Below are positions 1 through 7,264 of a DNA stretch of 18,003 nucleotides, in pieces; position 1 is the first letter of the stretch; the number at the start of each line of letters is the position of its first letter. The notes under the pieces were generated by a model. That model had not been told where the DNA came from and did not search any database. It worked only from the letters and a program-made list of their open reading frames with translations. The stretch is from Bacteroidales bacterium (GTDB taxonomy: Bacteria > Bacteroidota > Bacteroidia > Bacteroidales > UBA10428): positions 1 through 18,003 of the forward strand of contig JAFGOZ010000197.1 in the NCBI GenBank assembly GCA_016926235.1, read 5' to 3'. Made by a program: the position numbers and the translations under genes.

Positions 1-20
1 ACAAAAGATAATTTCTTCAT
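1..20 (-). CDS. Start of a YoeB/RelE-type toxin gene, cut by the window edge
   Basis: An ATG on the minus strand at 18-20 overlaps the antitoxin stop codon in the four-base arrangement ATGA. This is the usual coupling of antitoxin and toxin genes in yefM-yoeB type modules. Only six full codons are visible, reading MKKLSF. The short basic and hydrophobic start fits the first beta strand of a RelE/YoeB-fold mRNA-cleaving toxin, but this is too little sequence to prove the family. The assignment rests mainly on the position directly after a YefM-like antitoxin. Confidence 0.5.
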
Positions 21-271
21 TCTTCAATTAAATCTTTTGTGAATGTTTCTCCATTATTTGCTTTATTCAAAGCAGACTCTAATCTTTCAGCATTCTTTTT
101 GGAAGATAAAAGATAGTTTGTCTCAGTGTATGAATTATACTCATCTAATGAAATAATTACCGCAGCCTTCTTTTCCCCACGGTTAATAATCACTGTTTCA
201 TGGTCATCAGTAACTATATTCAGAAATTTTTTAAGGTCTTTTCTGAATTCGGACATATTAGTTGTTTGCAT
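17..271 (-). CDS. YefM/Phd-family antitoxin
   Basis: This 84-residue protein has the Phd/YefM layout. An N-terminal segment (TTNMSEFRKDLKKFL) would form the dimeric DNA-binding fold. It is followed by the typical strand pattern ETVIINRGEKKAAVIISLDEYNSY. A charged C-terminal tail (SAKNAERLES-like helix, then ALNKANNGETF) would bind and neutralise the toxin. I chose the ATG at 269-271. A TTG three codons upstream lies inside the operator motif and is less likely, and ATG 254-256 is a shorter alternative. The stop overlaps the start of a downstream toxin gene. In this family, antitoxin and toxin together repress their own promoter, and TGTACA motifs sit directly upstream here. The family is clear; toxin type and activity are inferred. 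Confidence 0.85.
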   Translation of the reverse strand: MQTTNMSEFRKDLKKFLNIVTDDHETVIINRGEKKAAVIISLDEYNSYTETNYLLSSKKNAERLESALNKANNGETFTKDLIEE

Positions 272-321
272 AATGTACAATATTTATTATCTAATAATGT
301 ACAAATTTAAGTACAATATTT
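272..321 (-). promoter_or_regulatory. Probable YefM-type operator: TGTACA array
   Basis: Directly upstream of the antitoxin start lie TGTACA at 274-279, TGTACA at 298-303 and the near match AGTACA at 310-315, each in a similar AT-rich context (ACAATATTT or ACAAATTT follows). Their spacing is 24 and 12 bases. The palindromic hexamer TGTACA, with neighbouring cores about 12 bases apart, is the known operator core of Escherichia coli yefM-yoeB. The array probably mediates autorepression by the antitoxin and toxin complex. No promoter box was recognised with certainty. Confidence 0.6.
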
Positions 322-533
322 GAAATAATCAAAGTTTTTATTAAAAATTGAATGAATAATATCGCTCCACACCCATTTTGCTTCGTTTCTCTATGCAAAA
401 AGAGTGTTCCGCTACCAAACCCCGGAAAACCTAAAACTTCTCCCCTGCGCGCTTAAAAATGCGTTGTTTAAGGGAATTTAGTTTAAGGTAGAAGATTTCG
501 TTTTTTAAGCCTAAGACTATTTAATCCCGATGA
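322..533. other. Gene-poor stretch with no recognised feature
   Basis: Only short open frames are present, for example an ATG at 353 giving about 34 residues with no family resemblance. The stretch around 420-470 is richer in GC than its flanks. I see no RNA gene or repeat array in it. It may belong to the same decayed element as the remnant frame that follows. Confidence 0.4.
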
Positions 534-755
534 AACCGTGACAAAACATTACGGGGTAAATGTCAGGAGAAATTACGGCCACCGAGTGGTTTGCAGAATA
601 TTGAACAGCAAGTTAGTGAATTCAATAATTATAATCGTACCCCCCGTACTAGTTTAGGCAACATCCGGTATATGGATAGGCATAATAAAAATGGTAATTA
701 TTATTGGTTGAGGCCGGATAATGTAAAAGAAACACCCTGTCCCGTTAATACCTGA
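534..755 (+). pseudogene. Possible transposase/integrase C-terminal remnant
   Basis: One frame is open from just after a TGA at 531-533 to the TGA at 753-755 (73 codons), but it has no plausible start codon. It contains VSEFNNYNRTPRTSLGN, which resembles the C-terminal signature of DDE integrases and transposases (YN..RPH.SLG). This is followed by a tail rich in Asn, Tyr and Trp ending at RPDNVKET. No catalytic DDE residues are visible and no terminal inverted repeats were found. I read it as a decayed fragment. It could also be a chance open frame, so the family assignment is tentative. Confidence 0.25.
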
Positions 756-782
756 TGATGGTAAAAGACTGGCTGTAAAGGC

Positions 783-840
783 ACAGGGGCGAATGACATT
801 CGTTCTTAAATAGTGCCGTTCGCCCTGTAAAATCGTTTTT
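783..840 (+). terminator. Imperfect hairpin followed by a T-rich run
   Basis: The arms at 783-793 and 819-828 pair (ACAGGGGCGAA against TTCGCCCTGT) with one bulged G, and a T-rich run follows at 835-840. A competing inner hairpin, CGAATG with CATTCG, spans 790-802. The structure lies after the remnant frame and before the radical SAM gene. It could terminate a former upstream gene or be the end of a decayed element. A 25-base loop is long for a classical terminator. Confidence 0.3.
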
Positions 841-896
841 AATCCCTAATACAATTCAGTTAGTCCCTTTTATTTTATTTATAACAGACATAGCTC

Positions 897-904
897 TAAA
901 TTTG
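897..904 (+). promoter_or_regulatory. Candidate Bacteroidota -7 promoter box
   Basis: TAAATTTG matches the Bacteroidota -7 consensus TAnnTTTG exactly and lies 21 bases before the radical SAM start codon. A clear TTTG -33 box is not seen upstream, so the call rests on one box only. Confidence 0.35.
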
Positions 905-925
905 ACTAAATCAAATTATTAGAAA

Positions 926-2422
926 ATGAATGTATTAATGATTTATCCGAAATATCCGGATACCTATTGGAGCTTTAAGCATGCTTTAAAGTTCATTTCA
1001 AAAAAAGCTGCTGTACCTCCTTTGGGACTCATTACTGTTTCGGCAATGTTACCTCATGGCTGGCAAAAGAAGTTGGTGGATTTAAATATTGAAGAACTGG
1101 CCAATAAAGACCTTGAATGGGCTGATTATATATTTTTGAGTGCCATGTACGTTCAAAAAGATTCTGTAAATAGTATTCTGGACCGGTGTAAGGACTATTC
1201 TGTAAAAATAATAGCAGGTGGCCCCTTGTTTACGCAGGAATATAAGAAATATCCGCAAATAGACCATTTAATATTGAATGAAGCTGAAATAACCCTGCAG
1301 CAATTCCTGACCGATCTGAAAAACGGACAAGAAAAACGAGTATATCAAACAGATGAATATGCCGATTTATCACAGACACCTGTGCCGGATTATCACCTTT
1401 TAAAACTTGATGATTATGCATTTATGAATATGCAGGTATCACGAGGATGCCCTTTTAACTGTGATTTTTGCGAGATAACAGCTTTATTAGGCCATAAAGT
1501 TAGAATGAAGAGTAAGGAACAGGTAATTGATGAGCTGGAAACATTGTATAAGTTGAACTGGAGAGGGCCGGTAGCTGTGGTTGACGATAACTTCATTGGA
1601 AACAGGAAGATTGTAAAGAATAGTATTCTCCCGGCCATGATTGAATGGATGAACACATATAAATTTCCCTTTAGGTTTAATGCACAAACTTCAATAAACC
1701 TTGCTGATGATGCAGAATTATTGAAAATGATGCGCAATGCCGGATTTAATTCAACTTTTATTGGTATTGAAACTCCTGTTGAAGAATCTCTCAAAAGTTG
1801 TCATAAGGTCCAGAACGAAAACAGGGACCTGTTGGAAAATGTAAAGCAAATTCAGGAAGCCGGACTGGTAGTTTCCGGTGGTTTTATAGTGGGTTTCGAT
1901 AGCGATACTTCATCGGTATTTCAACGTCAGATTGATTTTATACAGAAAAGTGGTATTGTATCTGCTATGGTTGGTCTGTTAAACGCCCCTAAAAATACCC
2001 GGTTGTATGAGCAAATGGAAAAAGAAGAAAGGCTGACGGTTGATGCTACCGGAAGTAACACGGACTTTACCATGAATTTTGTTCCAAAAATGAATAACCA
2101 GGAACTTCTGGAGGGATATCAGCATATAATACATAGTATTTACAAAGAGAAACCCTATTACAAAAGAATCAGAGAGCTTCTTAAAAACTATAAACCTGTT
2201 AAAATGGGCAAAAATGATTTTGATTATTCCCGCATAAAAGCGTTCTTCAAATCTATTTTTGTATTAGGCATTAAGAATAAAGGAAGATTTGAATATTGGA
2301 AATTTATGTTATGGACAATAATAAACAGGCCCGGCTTGTTTATTGATGCTATTACCTTTGCAATATTTGGATATCATTACAGAATGGTTTACGGGGTAAG
2401 AGAATTACCATATAAGAAGTAA
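926..2422 (+). CDS. B12-binding domain radical SAM protein, DUF4070-like
   Basis: This 498-residue protein has three parts. Residues 1 to about 145 form an N-terminal cobalamin-binding-like Rossmann domain, with the early motif MNVLMIYPKYPDTYWSF and PPLGL. A radical SAM domain follows, with the CX3CX2C iron-sulfur motif at C175, C179 and C182 in SRGCPFNCDFCEI. The GGFIVGFD and FIGIETP segments are typical of the barrel. From about residue 400 (KPYYKRIRELLKNYKP onward) the tail resembles DUF4070. This class B architecture includes methyltransferases acting on unreactive carbons, among them the hopanoid methylases HpnP and HpnR. No hopanoid genes are nearby, so I do not name a substrate. The START-like gene starts 12 bases after the stop (6 if a GTG start is used), which points to a shared transcript and perhaps a lipid substrate (inference). 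Confidence 0.85.
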   Translation: MNVLMIYPKYPDTYWSFKHALKFISKKAAVPPLGLITVSAMLPHGWQKKLVDLNIEELANKDLEWADYIFLSAMYVQKDSVNSILDRCKDYSVKIIAGGPLFTQEYKKYPQIDHLILNEAEITLQQFLTDLKNGQEKRVYQTDEYADLSQTPVPDYHLLKLDDYAFMNMQVSRGCPFNCDFCEITALLGHKVRMKSKEQVIDELETLYKLNWRGPVAVVDDNFIGNRKIVKNSILPAMIEWMNTYKFPFRFNAQTSINLADDAELLKMMRNAGFNSTFIGIETPVEESLKSCHKVQNENRDLLENVKQIQEAGLVVSGGFIVGFDSDTSSVFQRQIDFIQKSGIVSAMVGLLNAPKNTRLYEQMEKEERLTVDATGSNTDFTMNFVPKMNNQELLEGYQHIIHSIYKEKPYYKRIRELLKNYKPVKMGKNDFDYSRIKAFFKSIFVLGIKNKGRFEYWKFMLWTIINRPGLFIDAITFAIFGYHYRMVYGVRELPYKK

Positions 2423-2434
2423 TATTATGTGTAT

Positions 2435-3049
2435 ATGAGATCAAGAACTTTTATCATATTCTTTATTGCAGCATCAATCCTGTTCTTTGGCTTTACATTA
2501 AAATCAGATTGGGATACTAAATGTGAGAATGAAAATATAAAATTGCAATACCGGTGGGTACAAGGACAAAATGATAAGGAATTAAGGGAATTCAGGGCCG
2601 TTATGAAGGTTTCTTCCAATGTGTCAACTATAATCAGAAATATGAATGAAGAGGTTTGGCTTAAACAATGGCTGGCAAACTCGAAATTGTGTAAAATATT
2701 TAATAAAACAGATAATCAGTGGATTACGTATACCTATTTTGATATCCCCAAGCCATTTAAACAACAGGACCTGGTGCTAAAACACACTATTCATATAGAA
2801 AATAAAATAATAAAAATAAAGCTTGAACCATTGCCGGATTATTTACCCAGAATGCATAATGTAACCCGGCTTGATGAATATGAAGGTTACTGGTTAATAA
2901 TCCCTGAAGACAATAATCAGTATCAGATAGAATTTTATTATACATCAACAAAAAAACCGGTAATTCCACGTTTTATAACCGACCCCATAATTCAGTCAAT
3001 ATTAATGGAATCTTTTTCCAAATTAATACAACTGTCAGAAGTAGTATAA
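2435..3049 (+). CDS. Secreted or membrane-anchored START-like lipid-binding protein
   Basis: This protein of 204 residues starts with a hydrophobic segment (TFIIFFIAASILFFGF) that is a signal peptide or N-terminal anchor, after MRSR. The rest matches the START/SRPBCC pattern: FRAVMKVSSNVSTI, then W...Y.YFDIPKPFKQQDLVL, then a late YEGYWLIIP segment. The end, PRFITDPIIQSILMESFSKLI, has the family's terminal helix that closes the lipid cavity. START domains bind hydrophobic ligands such as sterols or phospholipids. I chose ATG 2435; a GTG at 2429 would add two residues. No clear Shine-Dalgarno site is seen. It sits just after the radical SAM gene and is probably co-transcribed. Its ligand is unknown; binding the lipid modified by its neighbour is a hypothesis. 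Confidence 0.7.
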   Translation: MRSRTFIIFFIAASILFFGFTLKSDWDTKCENENIKLQYRWVQGQNDKELREFRAVMKVSSNVSTIIRNMNEEVWLKQWLANSKLCKIFNKTDNQWITYTYFDIPKPFKQQDLVLKHTIHIENKIIKIKLEPLPDYLPRMHNVTRLDEYEGYWLIIPEDNNQYQIEFYYTSTKKPVIPRFITDPIIQSILMESFSKLIQLSEVV

Positions 3050-3208
3050 CCAGGTTGGATTTTCATTTTTGAAGAGAATAAATTTACAGGATTATCCCTA
3101 TTATCAGGAACCAGGAACAGGTCATTCTTAATCAGAATAAAGAATAATACATAAAAACATTAAAAGGAAGTAGTGCTTTCTCAATGCATTGAACCCTTAG
3201 CAATATAA

Positions 3209-4216
3209 ATGAATACACTCCATAATAAAATAACAGACTTTAAAAATTGGTACGAAGACCAGTTAGTATTTCACGATGCATCTGTGCAATTCTTTTGTAA
3301 TCTTATCTCAACCATCCCTAAAGTTGAATCAGTAAAAGGCAGGACAAAAAAATACGATGAATGTATTAGTAAATTTAAAAGGAAATACCTGCCTGATATT
3401 AATTTGGAAGAAAGCAGCTTTAAAATCCAGAATTATCTTACCGACCTGATAGGCATTAGAGTGATTTGCTATTATTCAGAAGAAGTAGAGGAAATACGGC
3501 GTAATCTTAAAAAATATTTTACGGAAACCGAAATTACCGATAAATCCAGCCAACTGGAAATGACGGATAATAAATTTGGTTATAGAAGCTTGCATTTACA
3601 ATTAACATTAAAAAACAAGATAAGCGGAATTTCTGATGCTGATAAGTATAAAAAAATTCCGTTCGAATTGCAAATTCGTACTGTAATACAAAATGCCTGG
3701 GGAATTCTTGATCATAAAATAAAATACAAGAAAAGTATTCCACTTAGCCTTAAGCGCAGAATTAATCGTTTGTCCGCTTTGTTTGAAATTGCTGACGAAG
3801 AGTTTTTAAGCATACAAAAAGAAATTAGTCAGGAAGAACGTAAAATTAACTACAGGCTGAAAAAAGGAGGCAAAATAGAGAATACGAAGGCGCTGGATGT
3901 TTTCCGGTTCCTATTTGTTTCTCTGAAGTATTTCCCGGAGTATAATTTCATAGAATATAAAGTAGATGGTTTTGTTCAGGAAATACTGTTCCAAAAGGCT
4001 GATTTTACTGAAGGTGAGTTGAATGAAGCCCTGCAAAAGAATCTCTCTTTTGTAAATACCATTGAGAGAAGTATAAGGCAAAGCCTGAATCCGTATACAA
4101 AAATCCGCTATTGTTTATTTCAACATGATCGAACAAGATTTGTAAACATTCTGTCGCAACATCAGCGAGAAACATTTCATGTATTAAATAAGGAACCTGC
4201 TGAACCTCAATTATAA
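3209..4216 (+). CDS. RelA/SpoT-type alarmone synthetase with C-terminal extension
   Basis: Residues 1 to about 215 of this 335-residue protein form a RelA/SpoT nucleotidyltransferase domain. Visible motifs are GRTKKYDECISKFKRK (from G44), the metal-binding region TDLIGIRVICYY with D79 and R84, GYRSLHLQL (124-132) and FELQIRT with E153 and R157. QNAWGILDHKIKYK follows. The catalytic acidic residues appear intact, so it should transfer pyrophosphate from ATP to a guanosine acceptor. There is no HD hydrolase domain and no TGS or ACT regulatory domain, so it resembles a small alarmone synthetase. The last 120 residues (about 216-335) are not a domain I recognise. Some related enzymes with added C-terminal regions are toxins that modify tRNA or nucleotides. 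Which acceptor is used cannot be decided here. The gene stands alone, 159 bases after the START-like gene. Confidence 0.85.
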   Translation: MNTLHNKITDFKNWYEDQLVFHDASVQFFCNLISTIPKVESVKGRTKKYDECISKFKRKYLPDINLEESSFKIQNYLTDLIGIRVICYYSEEVEEIRRNLKKYFTETEITDKSSQLEMTDNKFGYRSLHLQLTLKNKISGISDADKYKKIPFELQIRTVIQNAWGILDHKIKYKKSIPLSLKRRINRLSALFEIADEEFLSIQKEISQEERKINYRLKKGGKIENTKALDVFRFLFVSLKYFPEYNFIEYKVDGFVQEILFQKADFTEGELNEALQKNLSFVNTIERSIRQSLNPYTKIRYCLFQHDRTRFVNILSQHQRETFHVLNKEPAEPQL

Positions 4217-4243
4217 CTCTTTTAGTCCTTTTTTTATTGGCTT

Positions 4244-4561
4244 TTAAAACGGATGATAATAAAATGATTCCAGGATTTTATCCTGCGTATCGAAAGTATG
4301 ATAAAATCTCCGTCTTTGCCTTTGTCCCTGATATGCGAAAACAATTTGTGATCCGTTCCTGCCATCCAAAAAAATGAAACTTCTCCTCTGACCTGCGAAA
4401 TAAGACTTGTGCCGTTTTTTAAGAAACATTTTATCAAAATACGCCTTTAAATTCTTCTCTCCTTTTATTGCATCTTCTTGATTTGGACAAGCTTCATAAT
4501 ATATTAGAATCAAAGGTCTGCGATGTTTTACAGATTTAAGCCCTTTTAATTTTTTGGTGCA
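4244..4561 (-). pseudogene. Truncated GIY-YIG nuclease fragment
   Basis: Read from the minus strand, the frame is open from 4561 and contains KSVKHRRPLILIYYEACPNQ and EDAIKGEKNLKAYFDKMFL. This is the second half of the small GIY-YIG proteins (UvrC N-terminal-like) common in Bacteroidota. The first half, with the GIY and YIG strands and catalytic Tyr and Arg, is absent. A TAA at 4562-4564 closes the frame upstream. The only internal start for this frame is a TTG at 4511-4513. The end of the frame (after SYFAGQRRSFIFLDGRN) reads through sequence not typical of the family. I regard it as a decayed gene. Confidence 0.6.
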
Positions 4562-4692
4562 TTAAAATGGACCAATGCTCTCTCCTCATGTATTAAAGAT
4601 CTTAACCTTTTTACCTCTTCTGCCTCATTTTCAAATTCCCAGTATTCAGGATGGCTTAAAAGATATTTTTCTAACACGTGTTCTGTTTTCAT
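4546..4692 (-). CDS. Small hypothetical ORF, 48 residues
   Basis: ATG at 4690-4692 opens a 48-codon frame ending with TAA at 4546-4548. The product is acidic and probably helical (VLEKYLLSHPEYWEFE then EAEEVKRLRSLIHEERAL). I recognise no family. Its 3' end overlaps the open frame of the GIY-YIG fragment by 16 bases in another frame. It may be a real small protein or a chance ORF that arose when the nuclease gene was broken. The balanced amino acid use slightly favours a real or formerly real gene. Confidence 0.3.
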   Translation of the reverse strand: MKTEHVLEKYLLSHPEYWEFENEAEEVKRLRSLIHEERALVHFNAPKN

Positions 4693-4814
4693 ATCTTTTA
4701 TTTTAGTGATTAAATTCAAATATAAAATTACACCTTCCTGATCTGGTTAAGATTAAACCAATCATAATTTGACATTAATTATTTCTTATAAATAGTTTAA
4801 ATATGCCCCTCCTG

Positions 4815-4886
4815 CCTGCAAGTATTAAAAATAAGTAGTAAAATTTTACTTTGTTTTAATGGTTTATCGTAATTTTAACTTGCAGG
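4815..4886. repeat. Inverted repeat and nested palindrome upstream of the GH105 gene
   Basis: CCTGCAAGT at 4815-4823 is exactly reverse-complementary to ACTTGCAGG at 4878-4886, with 54 bases between. Between them lies a perfect 14-base palindrome at 4837-4850 (AGTAAAATTTTACT), directly followed by TTTG. The block ends 78 bases before the GH105 start codon, where an operator would be expected. Which protein might bind is unknown. The long loop makes an RNA hairpin less likely than a pair of DNA sites. Confidence 0.4.
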
Positions 4887-4964
4887 ATTGAAGTATACAT
4901 ATAAAAAAAACTCTGATATGTGTGCAATTTTTAAGAAAGGAAGTATTACACATCTCAAATACCA

Positions 4965-7088
4965 ATGGCTATGAAAAAAACACATTTCCAGAATGCAGTA
5001 ATATTCCTGTTCATATTTATACAGGGATCTCTTTCTGCCTTTTCTCAGACAACTATCATTATTCAGGCAGAGGATGCCGATACTATTTACTTGGGCAGTA
5101 TTGATACGGATCATAGCGGTTACACCGGATCCGGATTTTTGAATTTGGACAATTCCGAAGGACCCTATTCAGTGTATATAATTGATTTGCCGTGCGGAAC
5201 ATTATTCGAAGCCTCTATTGTTTATTGCAATGGAACTGTGGCAGATCGTACTATGGATGTGATCATTAACGATACCCTGGTTCAGGAAGACCTTGTATTT
5301 CCAATAACTGCAGATTGGGATACATGGGATACGGTTTCTTTTGACGCTTCACTTATTATGGGTACGAATATTATAAAACTTATAGGTACAGGAGGATATG
5401 GGGCGCCAAATCTGGATTATATACAATTTTACAGTCCCTCCATTTCACTCGATTTTAAGCCTGTAGCGCAAAATGACAGTGTCAGCATATATAATAACCA
5501 GGCTACGACCATTCATGTCGTCGACAACGATTTTGACTATAACGGCGACGAGTTGACCCTGTCTTTCGTATCTGATCCGCAACATGGTACTGCAGTAATA
5601 ATGGAAAATGTGAAGGACATCAGGTATAATCCGGGTTTTAATCATATCGGGAGTGATGATTTTACCTATATCATTAACGATGGAACCAATCATGATACGG
5701 CAAAGGTAGTTGTGAGCATCGACTCTGTGGATTGGTCAGTAGCCATGGCCGATATGGTTCTGGCTACACGAACACCGGCAACAGCAGGTTCATGGAACTA
5801 TACAGTAGGATTGCTTATGGAAGGTATTTTACGAGTATATAAACGAACCGGAGAAAATAAATATCTCAATTTTGTTGAGGACTGGGCTGATTTGCACGTA
5901 TCTGCCAATGGAGAAGTGGATAACAATTTTGGCAGTCTTGATAATATGATGCCGGGGTTTATGCTACTACATCTATATTCCGAAACCGGGATCAATAAAT
6001 ACAAGCTCGCCTGTGATTCTATCAGAAAAAGATACAATTCCTATCCCTATACTACTGATAGTGGTTTCTGGCATAATGTGGGCTTGCCGGGAGAGCTATG
6101 GCTGGACGGCTTATATATGTCCATGCCCTTTATGGCCACCTACGGAAAAATGTTTAATGATGAAGAATTCGCATATCATAAAGTTACCAAGAATTTTACA
6201 GTATACCTGGATCACCTGATGAATGATCAAACCGGTATACCCGTTCACGCTTACGATGAAGACGGTTCGGAAAGCTGGGCGCTTCCCCCTCAAAACCGGT
6301 CACCTCATCACTGGGGGAGATCCATAGGCTGGGTAGTTATGGCGCTAACCGATATAGTAGATGTTATACCTTCTGATTATCCAGGTAAAGATACGCTTAT
6401 AAGTTTGTATACAACTGTATTGGAAGGATTGGTTCAATACCAGGATACCGTAACAGGTTTGTGGTATCAGGTAGTTGACAAGGCAGACAGTAGCCAAAAC
6501 TGGCACGAGACCTCGTGTACAATGATGTATACTTTGTCATTGAGGAGAGCTATTCAAAAAGGATATCTCGACCCTAAGTATGAAAAAAATGTAAAACTGG
6601 GATATATGGGTGCCCTGTCTAAAGCAAGTATAGAAAGTAATAGCATGGTATATCTTACTGATATTTGCCAGGGGACATCCGTATCGGCTGATATGAATTA
6701 CTATTTTAACCGGGCGCGAAATACGAATGATAATCATGGTATGGGTTCTTTCTTTATTATGAATGAGCTGGTGGCTTATAATAACTTACCCTGGAATGAT
6801 CCGGATGTTGGTATTTATAAGTATAAGAATACCAGAACATTGGACATCACCATATATCCCAATCCAGCTAATAAATTCATTGTTTTAGATTGCCAGAATG
6901 CCGGACAATTTATAAACATGGAATTGTTCTCAATAACCGGAGAAATGGTAAAACAGAAGGAATCAACCTTAACAACGGGAGAATGCAAAGTGCATATATC
7001 TGTTGAAGATTTACCAAACGGGATCTATTTGTATAGAATTACTTCAACAAACGGGAGCATGACCAGGCAGATTGTTGTAATGAAATAG
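4965..7088 (+). CDS. Secreted GH105 unsaturated rhamnogalacturonyl hydrolase with CBM, Ig-like and T9SS domains
   Basis: This 707-residue protein has a signal peptide (1 to about 28). A CBM35/CBM6-like module (30-155) begins IIIQAEDADTIYLG. An Ig-like module (about 161-252) has the pattern VDNDFDYNGDELTLSFV, PQHGTA and SDDFTYIINDG. The GH105 (alpha/alpha)6 domain spans about 257-611. A T9SS sorting domain (about 622-707) has ITIYPNPANKF and LPNGIYLYRI. GH105 enzymes hydrolyse the unsaturated galacturonyl residue left by rhamnogalacturonan lyases. The segment ELWLDGLYMSMPF places the likely catalytic Asp at D381, and HHWGRSIGW (448-456) is the second family motif. Many GH105 proteins are intracellular or single-domain, so this secreted version with added modules is unusual. 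ATG 4971 is an equally good start. It pairs functionally with the PL11 lyase at the right end. Confidence 0.88.
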   Translation: MAMKKTHFQNAVIFLFIFIQGSLSAFSQTTIIIQAEDADTIYLGSIDTDHSGYTGSGFLNLDNSEGPYSVYIIDLPCGTLFEASIVYCNGTVADRTMDVIINDTLVQEDLVFPITADWDTWDTVSFDASLIMGTNIIKLIGTGGYGAPNLDYIQFYSPSISLDFKPVAQNDSVSIYNNQATTIHVVDNDFDYNGDELTLSFVSDPQHGTAVIMENVKDIRYNPGFNHIGSDDFTYIINDGTNHDTAKVVVSIDSVDWSVAMADMVLATRTPATAGSWNYTVGLLMEGILRVYKRTGENKYLNFVEDWADLHVSANGEVDNNFGSLDNMMPGFMLLHLYSETGINKYKLACDSIRKRYNSYPYTTDSGFWHNVGLPGELWLDGLYMSMPFMATYGKMFNDEEFAYHKVTKNFTVYLDHLMNDQTGIPVHAYDEDGSESWALPPQNRSPHHWGRSIGWVVMALTDIVDVIPSDYPGKDTLISLYTTVLEGLVQYQDTVTGLWYQVVDKADSSQNWHETSCTMMYTLSLRRAIQKGYLDPKYEKNVKLGYMGALSKASIESNSMVYLTDICQGTSVSADMNYYFNRARNTNDNHGMGSFFIMNELVAYNNLPWNDPDVGIYKYKNTRTLDITIYPNPANKFIVLDCQNAGQFINMELFSITGEMVKQKESTLTTGECKVHISVEDLPNGIYLYRITSTNGSMTRQIVVMK

Positions 7089-7171
7089 TATCCACCTGTA
7101 GTCTGTGAAAATTACTCGCGCTTAATATATGTTTGTCTAATGATGTTTACAGGATAACAGAAGTTTATGAA

Positions 7172-7202
7172 CTTGTAAGGTTTGATATTCAAACCTTACA
7201 AG
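7172..7202. terminator. Perfect 14-bp stem between convergent genes
   Basis: CTTGTAAGGTTTGA (7172-7185) and its exact reverse complement (7189-7202) are separated by TAT. It lies between the convergent ends of the GH105 gene and the next minus-strand gene, as expected for a bidirectional terminator. No strong T-run follows on either side, so it could instead be a dispersed palindromic repeat. No second copy was found in this window. Confidence 0.55.
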
Positions 7203-7264
7203 ATAATATTCTTTATTAAAAGCTGTATTCTTGGCTAAATCTTTAGCAACGAATAGCCTTTAAT

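Noticed and set aside
272..280. A TTG start for the antitoxin at 280
   Set aside because: It falls inside the TGTACA operator motif; ATG 269-271 is a normal start.
926..2422. Calling the radical SAM protein a hopanoid methylase (HpnP or HpnR)
   Set aside because: The architecture agrees, but there is no hopanoid gene nearby and the family is broad, so a specific name is not supported.
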